From positions 62,001 through 126,000 of the forward strand of contig JAEYNP010000042.1 in NCBI GenBank assembly GCA_023412495.1: DNA of 64,000 bases, written 5' to 3'. The DNA comes from Pseudomonadota bacterium (GTDB lineage: Bacteria > Desulfobacterota > Desulfobulbia > Desulfobulbales > Desulfocapsaceae). Shown here in pieces: positions 48,586-60,775 of this stretch. The notes below the pieces were generated by a model. It saw only the letters and a list, made by a program, of their open reading frames with translations. It was not told the origin of the DNA and searched no databases. The translations under genes and the position numbers were made by a program. Within the stretch, counting starts at the first letter, position 1. The number at the start of each line of letters is the position of its first letter.

Positions 48586-48614
48586 AACCTCTCCTCTGCT
48601 TCTCCGCTTTCCAG

Positions 48615-48646
48615 AGGTGATCCTGTTTCCGGGGTCACCTTTTTTC
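48615..48646 (+). terminator. Intrinsic terminator after panB
   Basis: GGTGATCC-TGTTTCC-GGGGTCACC is followed by a T7 run at 48639-48645. Confidence 0.85.
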
Positions 48647-48882
48647 TCTCCCCTTTTTCTCCGATACACGGCAGCTCCCCGGCTTTACCCCTCTACTGGA
48701 ACCCTTTGAAAATACGCCGGTTGTCCGGTGGTCTTGTCGGCAGACGCTGATCGTCGTCTGTCTAGGGGGAGATGGATGTGTCCCACAGGTGGTGTTGTCC
48801 TGTTTGTCGTACTCAATATCTTGGTGGATGCTCCATTTGTTATCAAATGGCTTTTATCATACTGAAGTCACTTATTTTTCGC

Positions 48883-48911
48883 TTGACGTTACAGGGTTGC
48901 TACGATAAAAA
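48883..48911 (+). promoter_or_regulatory. Promoter of the dcw cluster
   Basis: TTGACG (48883-48888), a 17-nt spacer and TAAAAA (48906-48911) sit immediately upstream of the MraZ-type repeats. The rest of the gap from the panB terminator (48647-48882) holds no convincing gene. Confidence 0.6.
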
Positions 48912-48918
48912 GGGGAAT

Positions 48919-48958
48919 AGTGGTGTAAAGTGGGGCAGAGAGGTGCAAAGTTGGTTGT
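48919..48958 (+). promoter_or_regulatory. MraZ operator: four 10-bp tandem repeats
   Basis: AGTGGTGTAA, AGTGGGGCAG, AGAGGTGCAA and AGTTGGTTGT follow each other without gaps. MraZ represses its own operon by binding such GTGG/TGGG-type repeats at 10-bp spacing. The last repeat is the most diverged. Confidence 0.75.
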
Positions 48959-48979
48959 GGTGGTTCTCGGGGGACATCG

Positions 48980-49438
48980 GTGGCGAAAGGCAGATTTCGG
49001 AGCAGGTCGGAACACATCCTCGATGCGAAGGGGAGGCTCAATTTCCCCAGTCGCTTCCGTGATGCGTTGCGGCAGAGCGGCTCGGAGATTCTGATGGTCG
49101 CCCCATGGAAGGATCACCTCCGCGCATACCCCCTGGCGGAGTGGGAGGACCTGGAGACCAAACTCCTGACGCAGAACGGGGATGGGGATCCGGACATAGT
49201 CAGTCTGGTCCGCTATATAGTGGGCGGTGTCGTAGAGTGTTCCCTCGATAAGCAGGGGCGAATTCTTCTGACGCCGGAGTTGCGGTCAGATGCCAACCTG
49301 ACCAAGGAAGTGATGCTGACGGGTATGATTGACTGGGTGGAGATCTGGGACAAGACAGCCTGGGCGGCGGAAAACGATACGGGCCGGAACGGTTTTGACA
49401 CGTATAAGGCGAGCCTTTCCAAATTGGGGATCTTGTAG
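48980..49438 (+). CDS. mraZ: Transcriptional regulator MraZ
   Basis: The product is 152 residues and has a GTG start. Two AbrB-like swapped-hairpin halves are visible (AKGRLNFPSRFRDALRQSG and DKQGRILLTPELRSDANLTK). It is the first dcw gene and binds the repeats just upstream. The stop TAG overlaps the next gene's GTG by one base. Confidence 0.95.
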   Translation: MAKGRFRSRSEHILDAKGRLNFPSRFRDALRQSGSEILMVAPWKDHLRAYPLAEWEDLETKLLTQNGDGDPDIVSLVRYIVGGVVECSLDKQGRILLTPELRSDANLTKEVMLTGMIDWVEIWDKTAWAAENDTGRNGFDTYKASLSKLGIL

Positions 49439-50337
49439 TGAGTGATCATCTTCCGGCTGAGCAGATACATCGCTCGGTGCTGCTGGATGAGTGCATGCGC
49501 TTCCTGGACCCGCGGCCGGGTGGGGTATATGTCGACGGCACCCTGGGCCTGGGCGGACACACCCAGGCGATGCTGGAGAGATCTGCGCCGGACGGTCGCG
49601 TGATCGCCTTTGAATGGGATGAGAGTGCCCTGCAGCGAAGCGCCGAACGTTTGCAGCCCTACGCCGGGAGGCTGACCATCGTCAGACGGAACTTCGCCGA
49701 ACTGGCTGAGGGTCTGGTAGAGCTTGGGGGCTTGGAGATAGACGGCCTGCTGATCGATGTCGGGTTGTCGTCACTGCAGCTCGATCTCGGCGAGCGCGGT
49801 TTCAGCTTTCAGCGGGACGAGCCCCTCGATATGCGGATGGACAACCGTAAGAAGATCTCCGCCCGGGACATACTTGCCACCGGCTCGGAACAGGAGCTGG
49901 CGGACATCTTCTTCTATTACGGGGAAGAACGGCAGGCCAGGCCGATAGCCGCGGCGATCTGCCGGCACCGGGCGCAAAGGAGGATCGAGACCACCAAGCA
50001 GTTGGTCGAGATCGTTGCCCGGGCGGTGCCCAGGCGTTTTCACCCGAAGAAGATTCATGTGGCCACCAAGGTTTTTCAGGCGTTGCGTATCGCCGTCAAC
50101 ACCGAATTGGACAACCTGGCCGCGATACTTGACGACGGGGTGCGGTTCCTGAAACCGGGGGCGCGGTTTTGCGTCATCTCCTTCCATTCCCTGGAAGACA
50201 GGCTCGTCAAGAGGAAGTTTCTAAGCAATGAACTGTTGAGTGTATTGACGCCGAAACCGGTAGCGCCTTCGGCTGAAGAGGTTGCCGAAAATCCGAGATC
50301 GCGCAGTGCTCGTTTGCGGGTCGCCCAGAAAAAATAG
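49438..50337 (+). CDS. rsmH: 16S rRNA (cytosine-1402-N4)-methyltransferase RsmH (MraW)
   Basis: The product is 299 residues. It opens HRSVLLDECMRFLDPRPGG and carries the SAM motif YVDGTLGLGGHTQAML, LLIDVGLSSLQLD, the FSFQRDEPLDMRMD segment and the C-terminal HSLEDRLVKRKF with SRSARLRVAQK. It methylates the ribosomal decoding site. Its place after mraZ is canonical. Confidence 0.96.
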   Translation: MSDHLPAEQIHRSVLLDECMRFLDPRPGGVYVDGTLGLGGHTQAMLERSAPDGRVIAFEWDESALQRSAERLQPYAGRLTIVRRNFAELAEGLVELGGLEIDGLLIDVGLSSLQLDLGERGFSFQRDEPLDMRMDNRKKISARDILATGSEQELADIFFYYGEERQARPIAAAICRHRAQRRIETTKQLVEIVARAVPRRFHPKKIHVATKVFQALRIAVNTELDNLAAILDDGVRFLKPGARFCVISFHSLEDRLVKRKFLSNELLSVLTPKPVAPSAEEVAENPRSRSARLRVAQKK

Positions 50338-50353
50338 ACAAAATGAGGGGAGC

Positions 50354-50719
50354 ATGAACTATTACAATACACAGGAAGCATTTTTACGTCCGGCCATCAA
50401 TATCGGTATTCGTCAACACCTGCGGGAGAGGGATACCCGTGATCTTTTGGGCGGCCCGGTGATGAAGGCTGTCGGCAAGGTGGCGCTGGTTTTGCTGTCC
50501 ACGGTTCTAGCTATCCATATGGTCATGGCCTCGATAATGGGTGATTTGGACCGGTCGATAACGGCGGTAGACAACCAGCGCCATGAGCATATGGATAAGA
50601 ATATCGAGTTGTTGGCCAAGAAAGCCCGGCTTTTGGCTCCTGATAATATCCAGCAGTTGGCAGGGGAAAAGTTGGCGCTTTTTATTGCAGCCGGCGATCA
50701 GATCGAAAGGCTCAACTGA
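50354..50719 (+). CDS. ftsL: Cell division protein FtsL
   Basis: The product has 121 residues from ATG 50354, preceded by GAGGGGAGC; a longer reading from 50282 overlaps rsmH and is rejected. It is bitopic: about 35 cytoplasmic residues, one helix (VGKVALVLLSTVLAIHMVMA) and a periplasmic coiled coil (DRSITAVDNQRHEHMDKNIELLAKKA). Identification rests on topology and position more than on sequence conservation. In other bacteria it bridges FtsB/FtsQ and the FtsWI synthase. Confidence 0.82.
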   Translation: MNYYNTQEAFLRPAINIGIRQHLRERDTRDLLGGPVMKAVGKVALVLLSTVLAIHMVMASIMGDLDRSITAVDNQRHEHMDKNIELLAKKARLLAPDNIQQLAGEKLALFIAAGDQIERLN

Positions 50720-50741
50720 AGCGGAACCTTGTTCGTAATGT

Positions 50742-52610
50742 ATGCAGTCCCGCCTGAGGGTACAAAATACAAAGAGGGGCAGGCGGATCCTCCTGGGTAT
50801 CGCGCTGGCAGCTATTGTGGGAGTGGCTGGTTTCTACCTGGAACGGGAACTTCGGTTCATCTCCTCTTTTTCGGAAACTCTCGCCTCGATAACAAAAAGC
50901 CTGCACTCCAAACCACTCCGGCGAGGTGAGTTTTATGACCGGAATCTGAAGCAGATAGCAGTCAACAGGGAAAGAGTCTCGGTTTATGTCAGGACGCAGG
51001 AAATACATTCCATAACGGAAACGGTCATGGAACTTGCGCCGGTACTGTCCCTTGATGAAGAAACGCTGAAGGGCCAACTCGAAAGCGGCGCACTGCGGCT
51101 CTGGATAGCGGAGGATATCAGCCGGGACCAGGAAATAGCCCTGAAAGCGAAACGGTTGCCCGGGGTCTATCTGCAGCGGGAAGAAAAGCGTTTCTATCCG
51201 AACAGGTCCCAGGCAGCCCACTTGATAGGTTTTGTTGAAAATGGCATAGGACTTGCTGGGGTAGAATTTTATTACGACCGGATGATGGCATCCGGCTTAC
51301 CCGGAAAAAGCAAGGCTCATTTCAGCGCGCCGCAGGATCTGGTATTGACTCTCGACTTGAAGATCCAGGATGTCTTGGATGGAGTGGTCCAAGAGATCAA
51401 AAAGAGTCATAAGACCAGCAAGGTTCTGGCCTATGTCATGGACAGCCAGTCGGGTGAGATAATCGCCGGCGTTCAGTTGCCCGATTTCGATCCCAACTCT
51501 TTTATCCAATATCCTCGGGAAGTACTTGAAAACCAAGTCGTCCAATCCCTGCCGCTGCCGGATAAATTTCGGATATTCCTGCGAGATGCGGCAATCCTCA
51601 AGGAAGGGACGGATGCCTCCGATTCCTCTGTTCCCTGGAGCCTGCGCTCGGGAGAGAGTGCTCTCGGCAACCAGGTGCAGCTGTGGGACTGGTTGGGATT
51701 GTACGAGAAGACGGTAACGGATTTCCGATCTTCGACCCAAGCCGACGACATCGTACCGACAGATCATCGCGTTCTAACCGATTCTCCGACGCCTCTTGAA
51801 ATGGTTCCGGAGCAGACGACGCCTCTGAAGCTGATGACGGCGTTTTCGGTGCTTCTCAACAACGGCCGGATGATCAGGCCATTTGTGGTGAAGAAGAGCT
51901 TCGATATAGAATCCGGAGTCGAATTCCTGCTCTCCGGCAAGGAATGGGAGAAAGGAGGCAAGTCGGCAGATTCTCATTTTTTGTTTCATGATATCGATCA
52001 GTTGTTTTTCAGCCAGGCCAGGCAGGGAGAAGACGGTTCGCTCTTCTTTCGCGACAACGTCCTTTCAGCTGGCCTTGAGAATGACCGGGAAAGGATCAGG
52101 GTCAACGAGTGGCTGTTGGTCAGGATTCCGGCCGGAGGCAATGAAATGACGCTCTTGGTGGTGGCCGAGTACGACCCGGTCGGGCCGAATCCGAGAAATG
52201 CAGTGTTGCAGAGGTCCATCGAGGAAATTGTTGAAGAAAAGGTGGAGCGCATAACCATCCTGCAGGAAGTTGCCAAGACCGTCGCCGACGTGGTCGAGCC
52301 GGAATTTTCCGATGATGGTAATTACCAACGACAAAATAGAAATTCGGGGCGCGAAAATGTACAGGAGAGCAGGCGAAGGGAAACGGCAGCAGCGATCATG
52401 CCGGACCTCCGCGGCCTGAGTCTCAGGAAGAGCCTGCGCCTGCTGCAGGGTGTCCCCGTGAAGATAAGCATCAAGGGGACCGGCAAAGTCGTCTCGCAGA
52501 AACCTTCTCCAGGGACTACGCTGGAAGAAGGTGCGGAATGCCTCCTGGTTCTTGAAAGAGGTGAGGACATTACCCTTGAAAAGCTTTCCGGGAGTTCGCT
52601 CAAAAAATAA
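50742..52610 (+). CDS. ftsI: FtsI-like class B PBP with degenerate transpeptidase domain and C-terminal PASTA
   Basis: The product is 622 residues. It has an N-terminal membrane helix (RRILLGIALAAIVGVAGFYL) and the class-B dimerisation region (RGEFYDRNLKQIAVNRERV; RFYPNRSQAAHLIGFVENG; GLAGVEFYYDRMM). The transpeptidase fold is recognisable (LPDFDPNSF, LLNNGRMIRPFVVKK), but the active-site motifs are absent. The place of SxxK reads PDKFRIF (Asp274, Arg277). The SxN helix region is about 40 residues shorter, with no SxN. The place of KTG reads SAG near 52065. A PASTA domain ends the protein (MPDLRGLSLRKSLRLLQG..VVSQKPSPGTTLEEG). It lies in the normal ftsI slot. It probably serves as a divisome scaffold; catalysis must be supplied elsewhere. 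Confidence 0.85.
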   Translation: MQSRLRVQNTKRGRRILLGIALAAIVGVAGFYLERELRFISSFSETLASITKSLHSKPLRRGEFYDRNLKQIAVNRERVSVYVRTQEIHSITETVMELAPVLSLDEETLKGQLESGALRLWIAEDISRDQEIALKAKRLPGVYLQREEKRFYPNRSQAAHLIGFVENGIGLAGVEFYYDRMMASGLPGKSKAHFSAPQDLVLTLDLKIQDVLDGVVQEIKKSHKTSKVLAYVMDSQSGEIIAGVQLPDFDPNSFIQYPREVLENQVVQSLPLPDKFRIFLRDAAILKEGTDASDSSVPWSLRSGESALGNQVQLWDWLGLYEKTVTDFRSSTQADDIVPTDHRVLTDSPTPLEMVPEQTTPLKLMTAFSVLLNNGRMIRPFVVKKSFDIESGVEFLLSGKEWEKGGKSADSHFLFHDIDQLFFSQARQGEDGSLFFRDNVLSAGLENDRERIRVNEWLLVRIPAGGNEMTLLVVAEYDPVGPNPRNAVLQRSIEEIVEEKVERITILQEVAKTVADVVEPEFSDDGNYQRQNRNSGRENVQESRRRETAAAIMPDLRGLSLRKSLRLLQGVPVKISIKGTGKVVSQKPSPGTTLEEGAECLLVLERGEDITLEKLSGSSLKK

Positions 52611-52660
52611 ATATCGGACATACCCGCCTAATGATTTTCAACCTCCGGGGGAAGAAGTTC

Positions 52661-55600
52661 ATGTCTGTCAGTAATAATTGTAAAACGCTTGCATCCCTCC
52701 TCAGAGGTGTAGATTGCAAGATTCTCTCTCCAATCGAATCCCCGGTTGAACATCTTGTCACTTCGGTCTCCTCGGATTCGCGTACCGTCACTCCTGGAGG
52801 GCTCTTCGTCGCCCTGTCCGGTACCGGGACGGATGGCCACAGGTATCTCGAGAATGCCGTGAACAACGGTTGCACGGCGGTACTGTGCCAGACCGGCAGG
52901 GTCGGCCCGGATTTTCTGGCCGGCTTGAAGGCGGTGGTTCTCGAAACTCCGGATACGAACAAGGCCTATGCGGCGGTCGCCGCCAATTTCTTCGGCCGGC
53001 CGGCGGAAAAGCTCACTCTCGTCGGCGTGACCGGCACCAACGGCAAGACTACGGTCACCTATCTGCTCGAGCATGTGCTGCTGCGCGCCGGGCACGGCGT
53101 CGGCGTCATCGGCACGGTGAACAACAGGTATGCCCTCGCCGACGGCACGAAGAGGATTAGCGGTACCCGATTCACTACTCCTGAGGCCATGCTGCTGCAA
53201 CAACTGTTGCGGGAGATGGTGGATCGCGGCGTGGAGTATGTAGTCATGGAGGTCTCCTCGCACGCGCTTCACCAGCGTCGGGTCGGCGAACTCTTCTTCG
53301 ACGTCGTCGCCTTCACCAACCTCACCCGGGATCATCTCGACTACCACCTCGATATGGATGATTACTTCCGGGCCAAGACCAGGCTCTTCGCCGAGCATAT
53401 GAAGGCCGGGGGGGCGGCAGTCCTGCCGGTCATGGCCGGACCTGATCCGGCCTGGCTGTCAACCCTGCATGATGTCTGCAGCGAGGGGACAAAGGTGGTC
53501 ACCTGGGGGGAGAGCGAAGCCGCCTCGGTCAGACTGGTGGAACATATGCCCTCACTTACCGGCACGGAGTTGGTCATCGAGACGCCGTCCGGGCGGCAAA
53601 AGCTGTCCACCCCGCTGGTCGGACGCTTCAATGTCGACAACATACTCGTGGCAGTCGGCATGGGCAGCGCCCTGGGCATCGACGAACAAAAGATTTTCGA
53701 TGCTCTTTCGGTTGCCACCGGGGCCCCCGGCAGGCTCGAGCGGGTGACCATGGGCGACCTGTGGCCTTCGCGGGGGCCGGCGGTTTTCGTCGATTACGCT
53801 CACACGCCGGATGCCCTGGAGAAGGTGCTGACGACGGTGGCTGCCCTGCCTCACCGCCAGCTTATCGGTGTCTTCGGCTGCGGCGGCGACCGGGACAAGG
53901 GCAAGCGTCCGGTGATGGGTGAGATAGCGGTCAGGTTGTGCGACGTGGCCATCGTGACAGACGACAACCCACGGACGGAAGATCCCGATGCAATCGTCGA
54001 GCAGATTCTGGCCGGCATCCTCAATCGGGCGGAGCAGGTCAAGGATGTCGCCTGGCTCAGCGGCCGGGCGATTACGGAACAAGGCTGCACGGTGATTCGT
54101 GACCGGAAGGCGGCGATTAACAGGGCGATAAGAATCGCGGGTCCAGAGGACGTCGTGGTGATCGCCGGCAAGGGCCACGAGCCCTACCAACTGACGATCC
54201 AGGGCAAGAGATTCTTTGACGACCGCATGGAGGCCGGCAATGTCCTGCTGTCCTGGACCGACGAACTGGCGGCCGAGGCGGTCGGGGGCACTCTGCGGCC
54301 GGGCAGCGGTGCCGGCAGGCTCCTGGGGCCGGTGACGACGGACAGTCGCATGGCTTCCGAGAACGGTCTCTTCGTTGCTCTCAGAGGCGAAAAGCACGAT
54401 GCGCATGATTTCGCCGGGCAGGCCGTTGAAAACGGCGCTGCCTGCCTGACGGTCGAGCGTGTGCCGCCGGCTACCGCCGATTCCGGCGCAAGCCATATCC
54501 TCGTAGACGACACCCAGAAGGCTCTTGGCGATCTCGCCGCTTTCAGGCGTCGTCGCCTGGCGAAGATAACCGACCAGGTGGTCATCGGCATCACCGGCAG
54601 CTGCGGCAAGACCACGGTCAAGGAAATGATCGCGGCGATCCTGGCGAGAAAATGGCCGGAGGGACCGGATAACCCGCCGGGCTGCATCCTCAAGACAAAG
54701 GGAAATTTCAACAATATCATCGGCCTGCCGCTCTCGCTCCTGCCGCTCGATCTCAGCCACCGGGCGGCGGTCATGGAGATGGGCATGAACATGCCCGGTG
54801 AGCTGACCCGCCTGGCGGAGATCGGCGATCCCGATATAAGCATCATCACCAACATCCATGGGGCCCATCTCCAGGGTCTGGGCTCCATCGAGGGAGTAGC
54901 CAGGGCCAAGGAGGAGCTTTTTGCCGGGACCAGACCGTCCGGCACGCTCATTATCAACCTCGACGATCCCTGGGTGCGGTCGTTTGCCGACAAATACCCG
55001 CACCGGAAGGTCACCTTCGCGGTAGGGCGGGCGGACGGCGTTTCGCCCGATTTCCGGGCCTCGCAAATCGTCCAGGAGGACGTCGGGGCGATCGGTTTCA
55101 CCATGCACCATGGGGACGAGACGGCCGAGATCCATCTCTTCACCGCGGGGCTGCACAATGTCGCCAACGCACTGGCCGCCGCCGCCACTGCCGCGACGGC
55201 CGGCGCGAGCCTGGCCGAGATCGCCGCGGGTCTCGCCGATTTCCGGCCGACCGACAAACGAATGGAGATCCTCTATCCCAAGTCCGGCTATACTTTGATC
55301 AACGATACCTACAACGCCAACCCGGCCTCCATGGCCGCCGGCCTCAGGACGCTCAAGCAGATGGCGAGGAAGTCATCGACGGCGATCATTGGCGACATGC
55401 GGGAACTGGGCGATGCCTCGGCCTCGGCCCACTTCGAGATCGGCCGGTTGATCGCAGAACTGGCCATCGACCGCGTGGGGGTGGTCGGCGATTTCCGGGA
55501 AGATGTGCGGCGGGGAGCGATAACCGACGGATATCCGGCGGAGAACATCCGGACCTTTGCCGACAAGGACGCGGCGGTGGGATGGATAAAAGAAATAATA

Positions 55601-55693
55601 GCCGCAAAAAGGATTGGTAAAGACGACCTGATCCTGATAAAAGCATCCCGTGGTTTGCGGTTCGAGACCATCGTGGCAAAGCTTGTCGAATAA
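52661..55693 (+). CDS. MurE-MurF fusion: UDP-MurNAc-tripeptide synthetase / D-Ala-D-Ala ligase
   Basis: The product has 1010 residues from ATG 52661, chosen for GGGGAAG 8 nt upstream; the reading from 52631 has no such site. The first ~510 residues are MurE: VGVTGTNGKTTVTYLLEHVL, VSSHALHQRRV, TNLTRDHLDYH and the meso-DAP signature DNPRTEDP. The second half is MurF: VGITGSCGKTTVKEMI (as VIGITGSCGKTT), KTKGNFNNIIGLPLSLL, EMGMNMPGELTRLAEI and NDTYNANPASM. Both ATP-binding P-loops are intact, so both additions (meso-DAP, then D-Ala-D-Ala) should work. No internal stop or start separates them. mraY follows. Confidence 0.93.
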   Translation: MSVSNNCKTLASLLRGVDCKILSPIESPVEHLVTSVSSDSRTVTPGGLFVALSGTGTDGHRYLENAVNNGCTAVLCQTGRVGPDFLAGLKAVVLETPDTNKAYAAVAANFFGRPAEKLTLVGVTGTNGKTTVTYLLEHVLLRAGHGVGVIGTVNNRYALADGTKRISGTRFTTPEAMLLQQLLREMVDRGVEYVVMEVSSHALHQRRVGELFFDVVAFTNLTRDHLDYHLDMDDYFRAKTRLFAEHMKAGGAAVLPVMAGPDPAWLSTLHDVCSEGTKVVTWGESEAASVRLVEHMPSLTGTELVIETPSGRQKLSTPLVGRFNVDNILVAVGMGSALGIDEQKIFDALSVATGAPGRLERVTMGDLWPSRGPAVFVDYAHTPDALEKVLTTVAALPHRQLIGVFGCGGDRDKGKRPVMGEIAVRLCDVAIVTDDNPRTEDPDAIVEQILAGILNRAEQVKDVAWLSGRAITEQGCTVIRDRKAAINRAIRIAGPEDVVVIAGKGHEPYQLTIQGKRFFDDRMEAGNVLLSWTDELAAEAVGGTLRPGSGAGRLLGPVTTDSRMASENGLFVALRGEKHDAHDFAGQAVENGAACLTVERVPPATADSGASHILVDDTQKALGDLAAFRRRRLAKITDQVVIGITGSCGKTTVKEMIAAILARKWPEGPDNPPGCILKTKGNFNNIIGLPLSLLPLDLSHRAAVMEMGMNMPGELTRLAEIGDPDISIITNIHGAHLQGLGSIEGVARAKEELFAGTRPSGTLIINLDDPWVRSFADKYPHRKVTFAVGRADGVSPDFRASQIVQEDVGAIGFTMHHGDETAEIHLFTAGLHNVANALAAAATAATAGASLAEIAAGLADFRPTDKRMEILYPKSGYTLINDTYNANPASMAAGLRTLKQMARKSSTAIIGDMRELGDASASAHFEIGRLIAELAIDRVGVVGDFREDVRRGAITDGYPAENIRTFADKDAAVGWIKEIIAAKRIGKDDLILIKASRGLRFETIVAKLVE

Positions 55694-55755
55694 GGGGGAT
55701 GCGGGTTTCCGCCCCCTAAAGGACATCAATCAGTAATCTCTCATGAATTGAAAAT

Positions 55756-56831
55756 ATGCTGTATCATCTTTTGTATCCCCTGCACACGGATCTGATCGTC
55801 TTCAACGTTTTCCGCTACATCACCTTCCGCTCGATCTGTGGTGCGCTCACTGCCTTCTTGATCGTCCTGGTCCTCGGCCCCGCCTTTATCCGGACCATGC
55901 GGCGTTTTCAGATCGGCCAGGTGGTCCGTGACGACGGTCCGGCCACCCATCTGGCCAAACAGGGGGTCCCGACCATGGGCGGGCTCCTCATTCTCTCGGC
56001 CATTTTTTTCGCGACCCTGCTCTGGGCCCGTCTCGACAACGCGTTGGTCTGGCTGGGCCTGTTCATTACCGTCTTTTATGGCGCAATCGGCAGCATCGAC
56101 GACTTGCGGAAGATCAAAAAGAAGAACTCCAAAGGCCTGAGCGCCAGGGGCAAGTTGATTCTGCAGGTGGTCGGGGCAAGTGTGGTCGGCTGTTTCATTC
56201 TCCTGACCCCCGGCTTCGACGGCCACCTGAGTTTCCCGTTTTTGAAGAATATCCGTCCGGATCTCGGCTGGTTCTATGTGATCTTTGCGGTGGTGGTCAT
56301 CGTCGGTGCCTCCAATGCGGTGAATCTCACCGACGGCCTCGACGGCCTTGCGGCAGGACCGACCGTGGTGACCGCCGCCGTTTATCTGGTCTTCTGCTAT
56401 CTGGCGGGCCATGTGGTCCTGGCCGAGTATCTGCAGATCCCCCATGTTCCCGGCAGCGGCGAGTTGTCAATATTCTGCGCGGCGATCGTCGGGGCCTGCC
56501 TGGGTTTTCTCTGGTTCAACGCTTATCCGGCCCAGATGTTCATGGGCGATGTCGGCTCGCTCGCCCTGGGCGGGGCGATCGGGTCGATCGCCATCATCAT
56601 CAAGCAGGAATTCCTGCTGGCGATCGTCGGCGGCATCTTCGTCATGGAAGCACTGTCGGTCATCATGCAGGTCGGCTACTTCAAGCTGACCAACGGCAAG
56701 CGGATTTTCCTGATGGCCCCCTTCCATCACCACTTCGAGAAAAAGGGCTGGCACGAGCCAAAGGTCGTGGTCAGATTCTGGATCGTCTCGATCATCCTCG
56801 GCCTCCTGGCCATAGCCACCCTGAAACTGCG

Positions 56832-56835
<4 letters not shown>
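55756..56835 (+). CDS. mraY: Phospho-MurNAc-pentapeptide translocase MraY
   Basis: This 359-residue polytopic enzyme makes lipid I at the inner membrane. Family motifs are THLAKQGVPTMGGLLIL, the Asp pair GSIDDLRKIKKKNSKGL, NAVNLTDGLDGLAAG and the HHH motif PFHHHFEKKGWHE. About ten membrane helices are visible. Its stop overlaps murD as ATGATG. Confidence 0.96.
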
Positions 56836-58237
<1,402 letters not shown>

Positions 58238-58241
<4 letters not shown>

Positions 58242-59356
58242 AGGACGATCGCAGAGAAAAAGGCATTCGCCTTCTTTTGACCGGGGGCGGGACCGGCGGG
58301 CATCTCTTCCCGGCGGTGGCCGCCGCCCAGGAATTCCGGCGGCAGTTCCCGGAAGCGGAGGTACTCTTTGTCGGCACCAGGCGCAAGGTCGATACCAGGA
58401 GCCTCTCTGTCTACGGCTTTGCGAGCGAGAACATCAGATGCTATGGCCTGAAGGGGAAGAATCCGCTGGAACTGCTGAAAGCCGTCACCTATCTGCCGGT
58501 GTCTTTTTTTCAGGCGCACCGGATCATCCGCAGCTTTCGGCCTAACCTGGTCCTCGGGGTCGGCGGATATGTCACGGGACCGGTGATGGTCGCCGCCAAA
58601 AGCCTGGGTGTTCCCACAGTCATCCATGAACAGAACTCGGTTCCGGGCCTCGCCAATCGCCAACTCGGCAGGATCGTCGACCGCATCTGCCTTTCCCTGC
58701 CAGGCAGCGAGGCCAGATTCCCGGCGGGAAAAATCGTCTACACCGGAAACCCGGTGCGCAAGGAGATCCTCGCCCTGGCGGAAAACCCGCTGCAGCGGGA
58801 GAAGCAGATAAAGACCCTTGCGATACTCGGCGGGAGCCAGGGGGCGCAGGCCGTCAACCGCCTGGTGGCGGAAGCCCTGCTGACACTGCCGGAAACGGTG
58901 CTGAAGCAGCTGCGGGTGATCCATCAGACCGGCGAGCACGATGCGCCATGGGTCCGCGAGCGCTACGAGAAAAGCGGGATAGATGCCCTGGTCAAGCCAT
59001 TTTTCGCGGATATGGCCGGAGTCTACGCGCAGGCGGACCTGCTCGTCTCCCGGGCCGGGGCCACTACGCTCTCGGAGATTGCCGTGGTCGGCCTGCCGGC
59101 GATTCTCGTCCCGTACCCCTTTGCAGCCGACAATCATCAGGAAATCAACGCCGACTATTACGTGAAGGGCGGCGGAGCCGTAATGTTCCGGCAGAGCGAG
59201 CTGCGCGCGGCCCGACTTGCCGAAGAGATAGTCAGCCTCATCCAAGACGAAGAACGGCTTACAGCCATGGGCAAGGCTATAAAGGCGTTGTCCTTTCCGG
59301 ACGCCGCTGCCAAGATCGTGGCCTGCTGCCTGCAGGTCGTTGGAAAAAAAAGCTGA
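58238..59356 (+). CDS. murG: Lipid II synthase MurG
   Basis: The product is 372 residues and starts with TTG inside the murD stop (GAATTGA). It shows LLTGGGTGGHLFPAVAAAQE, GVGGYVTGPVMVAA, IHEQNSVPGLANR and the C-terminal donor site LVSRAGATTLSEIA..PYPFAADNHQ. It transfers GlcNAc to lipid I on the cytoplasmic face of the membrane. Confidence 0.96.
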
Positions 59357-59376
59357 GGAGAGCGCAGTAAGCAGAT

Positions 59377-60771
<1,395 letters not shown>

Positions 60772-60775
60772 CGGC

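Noticed and set aside
51676..51720. EKT in the FtsI-like protein as a possible KTG active-site motif
   Set aside because: GLYEKTVTDF aligns with the structural GFGEKTGIDL segment common in class-B PBPs, not with the catalytic KTG, and it has Val in place of Gly.
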